Shown here piece after piece: positions 6,965 to 15,502 of a DNA stretch of 21,296 nucleotides. Position 1 is the first letter of the stretch. Every line of letters begins with the position of its first letter. Origin of the DNA: Bacillota bacterium (GTDB taxonomy: Bacteria > Bacillota_C > Negativicutes > JAEYSJ01); NCBI GenBank assembly GCA_023434855.1, contig JAEYSJ010000101.1, positions 1-21,296 of the forward strand, written 5' to 3'. Both the position numbers and the translations under genes were made by a program. The notes beneath the pieces are model-generated. The model saw nothing but the letters and a program-made list of their open reading frames with translations. It was not told where the DNA came from and ran no database searches.

Positions 6965-8968
6965 TTACTTACTTTTTATTGTGCTGATCCTACAAATACG
7001 CCGAGTAGCTAACCGTGATTCATAACTTTCTATGTATGCAATTTCCTCATCAGTCAATTCATAAATCCGATATACCAACTGATTTAAATAGCCATCAAAA
7101 GATTCCGCTTTTTTAATACTTTGGTTATCGCCACCCATGCCTTCATGTACACAATCTTGCATAATTCTTACTAATTCCTTAGCCTGATGATTAATACTAT
7201 CATGAACTCTTATGGGCAGCAATTCCAATGTTTCTATATCGGTTTGAGCCATCGAACGTCCAAACTCCATGCTAATTACATGGTAATAAAATGCCATTAA
7301 TCGTGAATTTATTAATAGCAATAGATAATCCAGACTTATTATTTCACTTCTGTTATGCCGCAAAACAAAACTATGAATATTGTTAAGATGATAAAACCCT
7401 GCATCATCAATACATGCAGTCAAGGTATAGCCGGTTTGGCGTACAAGAATTTTACGTGCTTGGATAATATCCGGTTGCCAGCCTCCCTTATAAAGCATTG
7501 CCGGATCAATGTTTAGCCAGTGGCCCTCGTATTTTAAGCCATACCGGCAAATCTGTTTACCTGATACAAGTCCTCTTCGCCAGCTGTCACCATATGGCCG
7601 GTCAGCGATAATATCACTTTGCCGGGATATAGACCTGACCCCGGTATGACCTGATGCAAAATTTCCCAAATGTGTGCTGATTCTCTCTAAATGATCTATT
7701 ATTTTTTTTGCTTTTAAGTCAAAAAAAATGCGGAACCGGTTATGAGGCAGACTGGCGAAATAACTTTGTCGATACTGACATAAGGGTCTTGCTTCTTTAA
7801 AAGCATTCATATTGTTAATCTGATAAATGTTAACCTGACAATCCTCATGTCGAGTGTGGTTACTTTCCTTTGTCAGTATGCAAATCGCTAAATAGCCGGT
7901 TGCTGCCCCCTTAAATACCGGAGCTGTTATATGAGCAATAGCATTTATAACAGTGTGCTCCATTAGAAAATGCCTAATTTTAGAGTAATAACGGCCTAAA
8001 AGAAAGCTATCAGGTACTATAAACCCTAATTGCCCACCTTCAACCAGCATTTCTATACCACGCTGCATGAATAAAACATAATAACTTAATTTATATTCAG
8101 CCGAAGCATAATAAGCGCGCCGCAAATAATCCTGATATTCCAATTTTAAAGAACCAACACCGCGCAGCCCAAAAGATAAATAAGGCGGATTGCCGACAAC
8201 ATAATCGTAGCTGCCTGCCCAAAAAGCCTTAACTTCTAAAGAAGCACGAATATCTTCCGGACGCTTTAGACTATCATAAACAATAATATTTAACTGTAAG
8301 TGATTTTTGACTTGAGGCCTTTTTAGCACAAGACCGGCTACTGTAATTTCTACCGCGCCCTGGTCAATATCCGCCCCCCAAAGATTATACTGTAGAATAT
8401 GCCGGTGAATCCCATCATCCGACCAATCGTTCATTGGATATTTTTCCGCTAGGATTGACCGTGCCTGACCAAATTTATCCCACAGAATATCATAGGCTTT
8501 AGCTAAAAAATAGCCACAGCCACAAGCTGGATCAAGTATTTTTACTTTAGGATTTTTTATTATATCACAAGCAGCAACAGTTTGGGCCATAATGAAATCG
8601 ATGATTTCGGGAGGAGTATAATATACTCCCTGTTTACGGCGGCCAACAACCAATTTTTCATAAATTTCCCCCAACAAGATCGTATTGCGCGGCAGCGTAT
8701 AAACCCAATGACCAACTAAATTATAAATATGTTCAGGCACTTCAAGTACTAATTCTTCGTCTGTAAAAGTATCTTTGATAATGGTTTCATTCAATGAAAT
8801 ATTAGCTACTGCTAAATTAATAATAATTTCAGGGTGTTTATATCCACATAATATTAAGGCAGCAATTTTTTGTACAATATTAATTCCGTCGCTATGTCCC
8901 TGTTCTTCTAACCATGATTTTAACGTCTTATATTGTAATATGAATTTTTTCCAATTCATTTGAGACAT
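6965..8968 (-). CDS. Solitary adenine-N6 DNA methyltransferase (Eco57I/TaqI-like), no restriction partner
   Basis: A 667-residue class I N6-adenine methyltransferase. A helical N-terminal part (about 1-105) precedes GVYYTPPEIIDF (motif X region, 114-125). Then come ILDPACGCGYFLA (AdoMet-binding motif I, 144-156; Cys where Ser is usual), WGADIDQGAVEI (motif II region) and the catalytic VVGNPPYLSFG (NPPY at 260-263). The C-terminal half (about 420-610) looks like a TaqI-type target-recognition domain, with QARKILVRQTG and YLLLLINSRLMAFYYH. I see no PD-(D/E)xK nuclease motif and length is short of fused type IIG enzymes (about 900 or more). No restriction gene, helicase or BREX component adjoins it, so it is probably an orphan methylase acting on regulation or as anti-restriction. 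Start: ATG at 8968 after GAGAGGG; an in-frame ATG three codons on is also possible. Confidence 0.85.
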   Translation of the reverse strand: MSQMNWKKFILQYKTLKSWLEEQGHSDGINIVQKIAALILCGYKHPEIIINLAVANISLNETIIKDTFTDEELVLEVPEHIYNLVGHWVYTLPRNTILLGEIYEKLVVGRRKQGVYYTPPEIIDFIMAQTVAACDIIKNPKVKILDPACGCGYFLAKAYDILWDKFGQARSILAEKYPMNDWSDDGIHRHILQYNLWGADIDQGAVEITVAGLVLKRPQVKNHLQLNIIVYDSLKRPEDIRASLEVKAFWAGSYDYVVGNPPYLSFGLRGVGSLKLEYQDYLRRAYYASAEYKLSYYVLFMQRGIEMLVEGGQLGFIVPDSFLLGRYYSKIRHFLMEHTVINAIAHITAPVFKGAATGYLAICILTKESNHTRHEDCQVNIYQINNMNAFKEARPLCQYRQSYFASLPHNRFRIFFDLKAKKIIDHLERISTHLGNFASGHTGVRSISRQSDIIADRPYGDSWRRGLVSGKQICRYGLKYEGHWLNIDPAMLYKGGWQPDIIQARKILVRQTGYTLTACIDDAGFYHLNNIHSFVLRHNRSEIISLDYLLLLINSRLMAFYYHVISMEFGRSMAQTDIETLELLPIRVHDSINHQAKELVRIMQDCVHEGMGGDNQSIKKAESFDGYLNQLVYRIYELTDEEIAYIESYESRLATRRICRISTIKSK

Positions 8969-8976
8969 AGTTACTT

Positions 8977-9018
8977 ACCCTCTCTTTGCAGAAAAGAGTT
9001 TAGCATAGCTAAACTCTT
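8977..9018 (-). promoter_or_regulatory. Hairpin pair at the methyltransferase ribosome binding site
   Basis: Minus strand: an 11-bp perfect stem (arms 9008-9018 and 8994-9004, 3-base loop) ends in CTCTTTTC just before the RBS AAAGAGAGGG. The CTCTTT can instead pair with AAAGAG of the RBS (6 bp, 5-base loop), so the two hairpins exclude each other. The first stem, followed by only four T, could also serve as a weak terminator for folE2, or be a DNA operator dyad. Confidence 0.45.
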
Positions 9019-9098
9019 AACAATCAATGTTTTAGTATATGTATATCCTATGTAAAAATCATTCAACTAGTACAATTCCAACAATATTTTCTACCAGC

Positions 9099-9893
9099 TT
9101 ACCACGAAGAATTGACACTTTCCACATGGCTGGCGTACGCACTATGATTATGAATAGATTCATAGTTTTCACATTCTACCTCAAACCATTCAACACTTTC
9201 CAAATCCCTCAGTGTTAGCACCAAATCCCGCAGGACGTCCTCGACAAATTTTGGATTTTCGTATGCATTCTCAGTAACAAACTTTTCATCCTCACGTTTT
9301 AGTAAAGGATACACCGGACAACTTCCCTGTGCTTCCATCAAACGGGCCAAATCTTCAATCCAAATAAATTTGCCATGAGAATGTTTCACTTTTACAGTCA
9401 TTAGTCCACGCTGGTTATGAGCACCATATACCGAAATTTCTTTACTGCAGGGACATAATGAAGTAAATGGCACTGCCAGACCCATTACGAAATCCAAATG
9501 TTCTCCTTTAGTCAGGCTGGCAGAAAATAAACAGTCGTAATCTAACATACTTTTTCGTCCGCTAACAGGAGCGGTCTTTTCAATAAAATATTTAAAACTA
9601 ACATCAAGATGCGCACAGGTAGCATCAAGACGATTTATGGTATCTGTTAAAATAGACTCCATTTCCTTACTGGATACTGGTTTTTGGCTCCATTCGCTTA
9701 AAATTTCAATAAACCTGCTCATATGTGTACCTTTATACTCTTTTGGCAGTTCAACAGTAAGCTTTATCTTTGCCAATACCGATTGGAAAGATCCATCTTT
9801 TGTTTTTATAAGAAACGGCAGGTGCACATCACTAACCCCTACCTTCTGTATAGATATACCCCGCTCGTCGGATCTATTCTGAACATCTTTCAC
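9099..9893 (-). CDS. folE2: GTP cyclohydrolase FolE2 (GCYH-IB)
   Basis: A 264-residue FolE2 (COG1469) enzyme, which converts GTP to 7,8-dihydroneopterin triphosphate, the entry step of both folate and queuosine synthesis. Recognisable stretches are ISIQKVGVSDVHLPFLI near the start, MGLAVPFTSLCPCSKEIS with Cys147 (the catalytic cysteine in characterised FolE2), GAHNQRG at 157-163 and the C-terminal DLESVEWFEVECENYESIH. Unlike zinc FolE it tolerates other metals and is often found in organisms facing zinc limitation. Start: GTG at 9893, overlapping the queC stop (GTGA), so it is coupled to queC and placed in preQ0 synthesis. It is the last gene of this pair; queD and queE are not in the window. 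Confidence 0.93.
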   Translation of the reverse strand: MKDVQNRSDERGISIQKVGVSDVHLPFLIKTKDGSFQSVLAKIKLTVELPKEYKGTHMSRFIEILSEWSQKPVSSKEMESILTDTINRLDATCAHLDVSFKYFIEKTAPVSGRKSMLDYDCLFSASLTKGEHLDFVMGLAVPFTSLCPCSKEISVYGAHNQRGLMTVKVKHSHGKFIWIEDLARLMEAQGSCPVYPLLKREDEKFVTENAYENPKFVEDVLRDLVLTLRDLESVEWFEVECENYESIHNHSAYASHVESVNSSW

Positions 9894-10576
9894 CTTTGAC
9901 CACCTCTTGTATCGTATATAATGGGATCAGAAACGCCTGCTTCCGCAAAGCCTTTCAACCTTAAAAGACAACTATCACATTTTCCGCATGCAACCTCTCC
10001 TCCTTGATAGCAGCTGGTGGTAAGCTGCAGCGGAGCTCCTAGTTTTATTCCCAGCAGCACAATGTCCTTTTTGCTAAGGCTAATAAGTGGTGTTTCAACT
10101 ATAATTTGTCGTTTGTCTTGAACTGCGGCTTTAGTAGTAAAGTCGGCTAATTGCTGAAATAATTTGATAAATTCCGGACGACAATCAGGGTAACCCGAAT
10201 AATCAAGTGCATTAACACCAATAAATATTCGCTCAGCCCCAATTACCTCAGCATAACCGAGGGCATAACTTAAAAAAATCAAATTACGTGCCGGGACATA
10301 GGTGACCGGAATGTCCCGGCGCTCCGTATCTCCCGCCGGTATAGACATATTTTTATCAGTCAAAGCACTGCCGCCAATAGCATCCATATTATTTTCAATA
10401 ATTAAATGACATGCTACTTTGTAATGTCCGGCTACTTGCCGGGCGCTTTCCAACTCACGGTTATGGCGTTGATGATAATCGAAACTTATCGGGTAAAGTT
10501 CATATCCCTGACTGTGTGCTACCGCCATGCATACTGTAGAATCGAGACCTCCGGAAAGCAATATGACTGCTTTCAT
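9890..10576 (-). CDS. queC: 7-cyano-7-deazaguanine (preQ0) synthase QueC
   Basis: A 228-residue ATP-dependent enzyme that turns 7-carboxy-7-deazaguanine plus ammonia into preQ0 in queuosine tRNA-modification synthesis. Seen directly: the PP-loop LLSGGLDST (6-14), SFDYHQRHNRELE (31-43), TYVPARNLIFLSYA (92-105), and the zinc site Cys189, Cys197, Cys200, Cys203 in the CYQGGEVACGKCDSC stretch. Length is normal. Start: ATG at 10576 with AAGGGGTG upstream. It overlaps folE2 by four bases. The 232-bp region upstream was checked for a preQ1-type riboswitch and none was convincing. Confidence 0.95.
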   Translation of the reverse strand: MKAVILLSGGLDSTVCMAVAHSQGYELYPISFDYHQRHNRELESARQVAGHYKVACHLIIENNMDAIGGSALTDKNMSIPAGDTERRDIPVTYVPARNLIFLSYALGYAEVIGAERIFIGVNALDYSGYPDCRPEFIKLFQQLADFTTKAAVQDKRQIIVETPLISLSKKDIVLLGIKLGAPLQLTTSCYQGGEVACGKCDSCLLRLKGFAEAGVSDPIIYDTRGGQR

Positions 10577-10755
10577 ACTGAAACACCCCTTGTCCTGCCA
10601 CTTATAATCATTTATTTAAGCATAATATGTTAAAAAACCTGCAAAGAATACATAATGAAAGTCTAAGAACTGTGGAGAAGTTAACTTACCTTTCAAAAAA
10701 GCCGTAAATAAATCAAGGCTGTATATTTTCAAAAGGTATAAATTCTAATACAGAG

Positions 10756-10785
10756 CAAAAATGCACCGTTGTCAAAACGGCGCAT
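10756..10785 (-). terminator. Rho-independent terminator of the HD-GYP gene
   Basis: A 10-bp stem with one G-T wobble (arms 10776-10785 and 10761-10770, five-base loop) is followed on the minus strand by a run of T into 10757. It lies 24 bases after the HD-GYP stop codon and separates that gene from queC. Confidence 0.75.
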
Positions 10786-10808
10786 AAATGTATATTAAGT
10801 CAACAGTA

Positions 10809-11876
10809 CTATAACAAATTGACTATACAAATATCCTTACGTTTTTCCAAATCAATAAACTCCTCATTTGCCGTACGAATAATCGGTCGTGCACCGGCAA
10901 ATTGCCCCAGATGTAATACTTCTGCTTCACGGCCATCATTCAACTGTACAATACTGCCAACTAAAAAGTCGCGGACATTATTTAAAAAGACAGTGCAAAT
11001 ACCGGGATCAAGCTTATTAAACATTTCCTCAACAAGCGTTTCGACTACGGCGAAAGGCGTAACCTTGCTATGATATACCCTGTCGGAAGTCATAGCATCA
11101 TAAATATCGGCAACAGCAACAATCTTTGCATATGGATGAATTTTGCCACTTTTAACTTTTAACGGGTATCCTGTGCCATCCATCCGTTCATGGTGTTGTA
11201 AGATGCCACAAGCAACACATGAAGGCACATCTTTGGTTTCTTTGACCATACTATAACCATAAGTAGTATGCTGCTTCATAACCTCCATTTCATCTGGTAA
11301 CAGCCTTTCCGGCTTATTTAAAATTTCTAACGGAATTTGTGTTTTTCCGATATCATGCATTAATCCAGTTAGTATCAAGTCCATGAGATCAGTACCTGCA
11401 TAGCCCAGCCACCTGCCAAGAACTCCACAGATTACCGCAACATTGACAGAATGGTGAAAAGTATAGTCATCCTGGCGCTGGACCATATGTAAATGGTTAA
11501 TTACTCCGACAGATTCGACTAATGATTCAATTGATTTGTCAGCCAGTTCGCGCATTTCATTGATCGGCACCTCTTGAAAATATCGCATACAATCAAAAGC
11601 TTTTCTCACAACACTAATAGTATTATCATATTCGGCATAAAATTTTTGTTGGTGAACATCAAGGATGGGCAGAGCATCTTCGCTAACTTCATTTACTCTT
11701 TCCCTAATAATGAGAGAAGCAAAACCCCAATCGATCAAACGTTCAATCATCTGCTGAGTTAATAAAGTTCCTTCCCCTAATGCCACTTTCCCACTTTCTG
11801 TAAGAATAGCATTGCCAAGTTCCATTCCGGCCATAACATCATTAATCGGATATCGTTTATTTACAAATCGGGGCAT
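10809..11876 (-). CDS. HD-GYP domain c-di-GMP phosphodiesterase
   Basis: A 355-residue cytoplasmic protein. The N-terminal part (1-125) is a sensory/adaptor region beginning MPRFVNKRYPINDVMAGMEL, a form common in front of HD-GYP domains. The HD-GYP domain follows: H141-H142 (YTFHHSVNVAVI), the metal-binding HD in GLMHDIGK (H174, D175), ILNKPERL, QHHERMDGTGYP with G236-Y237-P238, and VAVADIYDAMTSDR. All key residues for hydrolysis of cyclic di-GMP seem present. A short beta-rich tail (about 305-355) ends the protein. The frame is open further up, but the ATG at 11876 has GGGGAGG eight to nine bases upstream and gives the usual N-terminus. It is monocistronic, with its own terminator and a candidate sigma-H-like promoter at 12026-12051. 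No input domain identifies the signal. Confidence 0.92.
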   Translation of the reverse strand: MPRFVNKRYPINDVMAGMELGNAILTESGKVALGEGTLLTQQMIERLIDWGFASLIIRERVNEVSEDALPILDVHQQKFYAEYDNTISVVRKAFDCMRYFQEVPINEMRELADKSIESLVESVGVINHLHMVQRQDDYTFHHSVNVAVICGVLGRWLGYAGTDLMDLILTGLMHDIGKTQIPLEILNKPERLLPDEMEVMKQHTTYGYSMVKETKDVPSCVACGILQHHERMDGTGYPLKVKSGKIHPYAKIVAVADIYDAMTSDRVYHSKVTPFAVVETLVEEMFNKLDPGICTVFLNNVRDFLVGSIVQLNDGREAEVLHLGQFAGARPIIRTANEEFIDLEKRKDICIVNLL

Positions 11877-12183
11877 TAGAAAATTCCTCCCCTCCTGTAG
11901 AATAACAAAGTTTAATGAATCTTGTACTTGTTGGAGCATGAGAAGCGCGGTTAAGAAACTACCGTCTGAGACTCTATTAAGTCAGTACTATTTCATGGAT
12001 ATTAAAAACATGATATTTAATAATAATTTAACATTTTTCGCTTTTTTCCTGCCGAAATATTCTTAAATTTATTTATTGGGTATAAAATGTGAAAAAAATC
12101 TCATTTTTTCCCGTTACACCATTTATAATGATTTGAAAATACAAACAGTTGTTTTTTCTAAAAGTAAATTGCATTTTTCATAA
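11877..12183. other. AT-rich intergenic region between larC and the HD-GYP gene
   Basis: A gene-free stretch of 307 bases. It holds the HD-GYP ribosome binding site next to 11876, a leader of about 140 bases, and the candidate sigma-H-like promoter. The part from 12060 to 12183, downstream of larC, contains runs of A and T but no convincing terminator, RNA or small gene. Confidence 0.6.
12026..12051 (-). promoter_or_regulatory. Candidate sigma-H-type promoter of the HD-GYP gene
   Basis: Minus strand: -35 GCAGGAAAA (AGGA at 12047-12050), 17 bases, then GTTAAAT in the -10 position (consensus RnnGAAT, one mismatch). The B. subtilis spoVG promoter, as I recall it, has the same AGGA-17-GAAT spacing. 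Two further copies of this layout occur at 15575-15601 and 20211-20236. Confidence 0.4.
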
Positions 12184-13371
12184 CTAAAAAATATCGGATT
12201 TTTTCTTATACATTTTTGAACCTGCCTCCAAAACAGCCTGTTGTATATACTTTAACGGCATACCGCTTTGATCAGCTAACTGCCTGCAATCTTCATACTC
12301 AGGTGTTATACTGCATAATTTCCCCTGATAAGAACTAATTTTTACACGAGCCTGTCCCCAGTATACCGGGACAGTAACAATTTCACGTTCAGCCACTGTC
12401 CGCTCAACGGCATAGCGTCTCATACCAATTGTTGATGTTTCGGTAAACAAAATATCAACAATTATATCTATTGACTGCCTGTTTATTAATACTGAAAGCA
12501 TGGTAGCCGGCCGGCCTTTCTTCATAATTATTGGCGTCAGCCAGACATCGAGAGCGCCAGCGGCAAAAAGCTTGTCCATAACATAAGCATAGACCTGTGG
12601 ATTTAAATCATCAATATTAGCTTCAATAACCATTATATCACTACCGACTGGCCGGGATATTTCGCCAACATACATTCTAAGCACATTGGGAATAGCCAAA
12701 TCCCAATTGCCGGCGCCATAACCAACGATCTGGCTAATAAAATTGTCTGGCATATCACCAACATAATTAGCAAAAGTTGCGATCACAGCAGCTCCTGTAG
12801 GTGTCACCAATTCTCTGGCAATGTCACTGCTATAATAAGGAATACCCTTTAATAATTCTGCAGTAGCCGGAGCCGGTACAGGCATAAGGCCATGACTGCA
12901 TTTAACGAAACCATTGCCTACATGTAATCTGGAAACATATATCTCCTTAATATCCAAATAATGCAATCCAATTACTGTTCCAACAATATCAATAATTGCA
13001 TCAACAGCGCCCACTTCATGGAAATGGATATCCTCCACCGTAGTACCATGTACTTTAGCTTCCGCTTGCGCTAATCGCATAAATACCTTTTTGCTATTCT
13101 CCTTAACTATTGTTTCCAATGTTGAATTATCAATAATGTTAAATATATCAGGTAAATGGCGATGATGTTGGTGTTCGTCTAAAATAACATCAACATATGT
13201 TGCATTAATACCACATTTAGATACTTTTTTTACTGACAACTGATACTCTTTTACAAGTAATTTGGCTAATTCCTCCCTCAACTGCTGTTCAGGCATTCCC
13301 ACATCTAGCAATGCCCCTAGCAACATATTACCACTAATACCAGCAAAACAGTCTAAGTAAAGTGTGCGCAT
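12184..13371 (-). CDS. larC: LarC, nickel-pincer cofactor cyclometallase (DUF111)
   Basis: A 395-residue protein recognised as LarC, which uses CTP to insert nickel into the pyridinium-bisthiocarboxylate precursor of the nickel-pincer nucleotide cofactor of lactate racemase and related epimerases. Landmarks: LYLDCFAGISGNMLLGALLD (4-23), a His-rich stretch EHQHHRH (66-72), DIHFHEVGAVDAIIDIVG (114-131), PTPTGAA-like VTPTGAAVIATF near 205, and the C-terminal half beginning VIEANIDDLNPQ, with MKKGRPA. In Lactobacillus plantarum the two halves are joined by a programmed frameshift; here they are one continuous frame. Start: ATG at 13371 with GAGGTGAT upstream. larB and larE, its usual partners, are not adjacent. 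Confidence 0.92.
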   Translation of the reverse strand: MRTLYLDCFAGISGNMLLGALLDVGMPEQQLREELAKLLVKEYQLSVKKVSKCGINATYVDVILDEHQHHRHLPDIFNIIDNSTLETIVKENSKKVFMRLAQAEAKVHGTTVEDIHFHEVGAVDAIIDIVGTVIGLHYLDIKEIYVSRLHVGNGFVKCSHGLMPVPAPATAELLKGIPYYSSDIARELVTPTGAAVIATFANYVGDMPDNFISQIVGYGAGNWDLAIPNVLRMYVGEISRPVGSDIMVIEANIDDLNPQVYAYVMDKLFAAGALDVWLTPIIMKKGRPATMLSVLINRQSIDIIVDILFTETSTIGMRRYAVERTVAEREIVTVPVYWGQARVKISSYQGKLCSITPEYEDCRQLADQSGMPLKYIQQAVLEAGSKMYKKKSDIF

Positions 13372-13498
13372 ATTATCACCTCATTGCTATTTCCGCAGGT
13401 ATTGATGCCAGGACCTTTCGCAGCTAATATCTTAACCCGCATTTTCCCAGCATCATATGCCTGCAACCTATTCTTTATACTTAATGTTTTATTGCTTT

Positions 13499-13981
13499 TT
13501 AATTTTGCAACTGGGTTTGGCGGGAATTTTCTAATAAAGCTTCCAAGCTTTCGATTATTTTTAATTGCGCTTCCTCTAAAAGAACAATGCCTTGGTTCAA
13601 AAGTAAAATTTGCAAGTTAACCCTGGCCTTTTGTTCACGCACGGCCAATTCCAAATGCCCAATTGCTAATTCTAATTGTTCTGCCGCCGCCAAAACCTCG
13701 TCATCCAGCAATTTTTCCAAAAGCGCATAATGATATACTTGTACAGCCTCCATGGCTTTGCTAAATCCTTCACTACTGGCATGGTTTTGTACAAAGATAT
13801 TAAAATGCGTAGAAAATTCTTGAAATTCCGTGTTATTGACTACGTTCAGATCAGTAAATAGTGCATAAATTAATTTATACACCTGTCGTATATAGCTACT
13901 TTGTACCTGCATTAATGTCAATATACTGTTAAATTCAATTCCCCGATAAGATGCGAGGTGGAAATCCTGTAATTCCACCAT
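13499..13981 (-). CDS. Unrecognised all-helical protein
   Basis: A 160-residue protein I do not recognise. It has no signal peptide, membrane segment or cysteine. From about residue 65 on it is strongly helical with heptad-like leucines and glutamates (EKLLDDEVLAAAEQLELAIG, QILLLNQGIVLLEEAQLKII), so a coiled coil or helical bundle is likely. Start: ATG at 13981 with GGAGGT six bases upstream, a strong site that supports it being real. It lies 127 bases before larC and 129 bases after cbiA, both on the same strand, and has a candidate promoter at 14025-14053, so it may begin its own unit. A link to the metal-cofactor neighbours is only positional. Confidence 0.75.
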   Translation of the reverse strand: MVELQDFHLASYRGIEFNSILTLMQVQSSYIRQVYKLIYALFTDLNVVNNTEFQEFSTHFNIFVQNHASSEGFSKAMEAVQVYHYALLEKLLDDEVLAAAEQLELAIGHLELAVREQKARVNLQILLLNQGIVLLEEAQLKIIESLEALLENSRQTQLQN

Positions 13982-14024
13982 CCACCCACCTCCAATACAT
14001 ATTCTGTCACTACATACTATTCAG

Positions 14025-14053
14025 TTAATACGCATTATGTTGCTTTCCGACAA
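14025..14053 (-). promoter_or_regulatory. Possible promoter of the helical-protein gene
   Basis: Minus strand TTGTCG (14048-14053), 17 bases, TATTAA (14025-14030), each matching four of six consensus bases. It sits 44 bases upstream of the ATG at 13981. Confidence 0.3.
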
Positions 14054-14110
14054 TAATTTTTTAAAAGCGGCAATATGAATAGGACAAAAAGGCCGGTTTA
14101 TTGGTGGTGC

Positions 14111-15502
14111 TTAGCTTAATTTATTTAGGCCAAAATTTTTGACTGCCCGAATAAATCGCTCAGCCCATTCCTGATTAGCCACGGCATGAACGTGATTATA
14201 TGTTGCAAAAGTATTGCCATACATCAATCCGTCATGCTGCCCGTCAATACCGTAACCACGCAGTACTTTATACGCGAATTTAACTTCCTCACCGATATTC
14301 AGTACTTTGGAATGGTGAAATTCGTGCCCTTTAATTTCGGAACCTAGTGGAAAAAAAGGGTTATCAATAACAGTACGCATTAGGGCATAGCCATGGCCCT
14401 GAGGCTTTTTTTCCATAACAATATCACAGGGCAATACCCCGCACATTTCAAACTCCTTTCCTTGCCAGACAATTTTTCTGGCTAAGTACATCAAACCGCC
14501 GCATTCCGCATATATAGGTAATCCCCTGTCAGCGGCCTGTTTGATATCTTTTCGCAATGCAGCATTAGCTTCAATAGCTTTGCCGAAGATCTCCGGAAAA
14601 CCGCCGCCGATGTATAATCCGTCAATAGCAGGCAAATTACCATCATGCATGCTGTCAATATAAATCAACTCTGCGCCGGCCGCTTCCAAAGCTTCCAGGT
14701 TCTCAGGATAGTAGAAGGTAAAAGCTTTGTCGCGCACTACACCAACTTTCACTTGGTTCTTTACTATTTGCCGTGAGAAGACTTTCTCCCAAGTTAAAGA
14801 TTTCGCCGTCCGGGCCACATCAAATATTTTTTCCAGATCCAAACACTGCCAGGCAACTTCGGTATTAGCCGCAACTGACTGCTGTACCGTATAATGCTCG
14901 GCGGCGGGGACTAAGCCTAGGTGCCGTTCGGGAAACAAACTATAGGCGTTTTTAGGTATGGCTCCCAATACCGGAATATCGCAATACTCTTTAACTGCTG
15001 CTCTAAGCATGTTTTCATGCCGGCTTCTGGCTACTTTATTAAGAATTACACCTGCAATAGTAATATTACGATCAAAATTCATGAATCCTAAGAGTAACGG
15101 CGCAATACTTCGTGTCAATCTGGTAGTATCAATCACCATTATTACCGGAGACTTGGTGGTACAGGCAATTTGAGCTGTACTGCCAGTACCTGCTAAATCC
15201 ACCCCGTCAAACAATCCCATAGCTCCTTCAATTATAGAAATATCTGCCCCGGCACTACCGTTAATAAGTGAAGCTTGAATCTGCGCTTGATTCATCCAAT
15301 AACAATCAAGATTACGGCAGACCCGTCCGGCAGCAATGCTCAACCAACCGGGATCAATATAATCCGGCCCCTTTTTAAAGGGTTGCACAATATACCCGCG
15401 TTGCGCTAAAGCACCTATGAGGCCAATACTAACGGTCGTTTTACCTGAATGACCATTAGGCGCTCCGATTACAATCCTTGGTTTATTCCACAGTTTTCCC
15501 AT
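14111..15502 (-). CDS. cbiA: Cobyrinate a,c-diamide synthase (CbiA/CobB)
   Basis: A 463-residue glutamine-dependent amidotransferase that amidates the a and c carboxylates of cobyrinate during cobalamin synthesis. N-terminal ATP-binding domain: GAPNGHSGKTT (13-23), PFKKGPDYIDPGW (41-53), IIEGAMGLFDG (90-100). C-terminal class I glutamine amidotransferase domain: LYIGGGFPEIF (296-306), nucleophile Cys334 in YAECGGLMYL, and HEFHHS (393-398) with the active-site His. Length is normal. A GTG 13 codons upstream keeps the frame open, but the ATG at 15502 follows AGGAGAAGGA at proper distance and gives the usual MGKLWNKPRIVIGAP start. No other cobalamin gene is next to it, and no cobalamin riboswitch is seen in the short upstream gap shared with the divergent small gene. 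Confidence 0.93.
   Translation of the reverse strand: MGKLWNKPRIVIGAPNGHSGKTTVSIGLIGALAQRGYIVQPFKKGPDYIDPGWLSIAAGRVCRNLDCYWMNQAQIQASLINGSAGADISIIEGAMGLFDGVDLAGTGSTAQIACTTKSPVIMVIDTTRLTRSIAPLLLGFMNFDRNITIAGVILNKVARSRHENMLRAAVKEYCDIPVLGAIPKNAYSLFPERHLGLVPAAEHYTVQQSVAANTEVAWQCLDLEKIFDVARTAKSLTWEKVFSRQIVKNQVKVGVVRDKAFTFYYPENLEALEAAGAELIYIDSMHDGNLPAIDGLYIGGGFPEIFGKAIEANAALRKDIKQAADRGLPIYAECGGLMYLARKIVWQGKEFEMCGVLPCDIVMEKKPQGHGYALMRTVIDNPFFPLGSEIKGHEFHHSKVLNIGEEVKFAYKVLRGYGIDGQHDGLMYGNTFATYNHVHAVANQEWAERFIRAVKNFGLNKLS

Noticed and set aside
6965..8968. Type IIG restriction-modification fusion or BREX PglX
   Set aside because: Length (667 residues), lack of a visible nuclease motif and no BREX or restriction neighbours.
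10577..10808. PreQ1 riboswitch upstream of queC
   Set aside because: A GCAGGTTTTTTAAC stretch drew attention, but there is no CCC-containing loop with the A-rich pairing tail of preQ1-I, and no preQ1-II layout.
12184..13371. Programmed frameshift in larC
   Set aside because: Both halves are in a single uninterrupted frame.
13384..13620. Plus-strand open frame opposite the helical-protein gene
   Set aside because: It overlaps a well-supported minus-strand gene, lacks a ribosome binding site and has shadow-frame composition.
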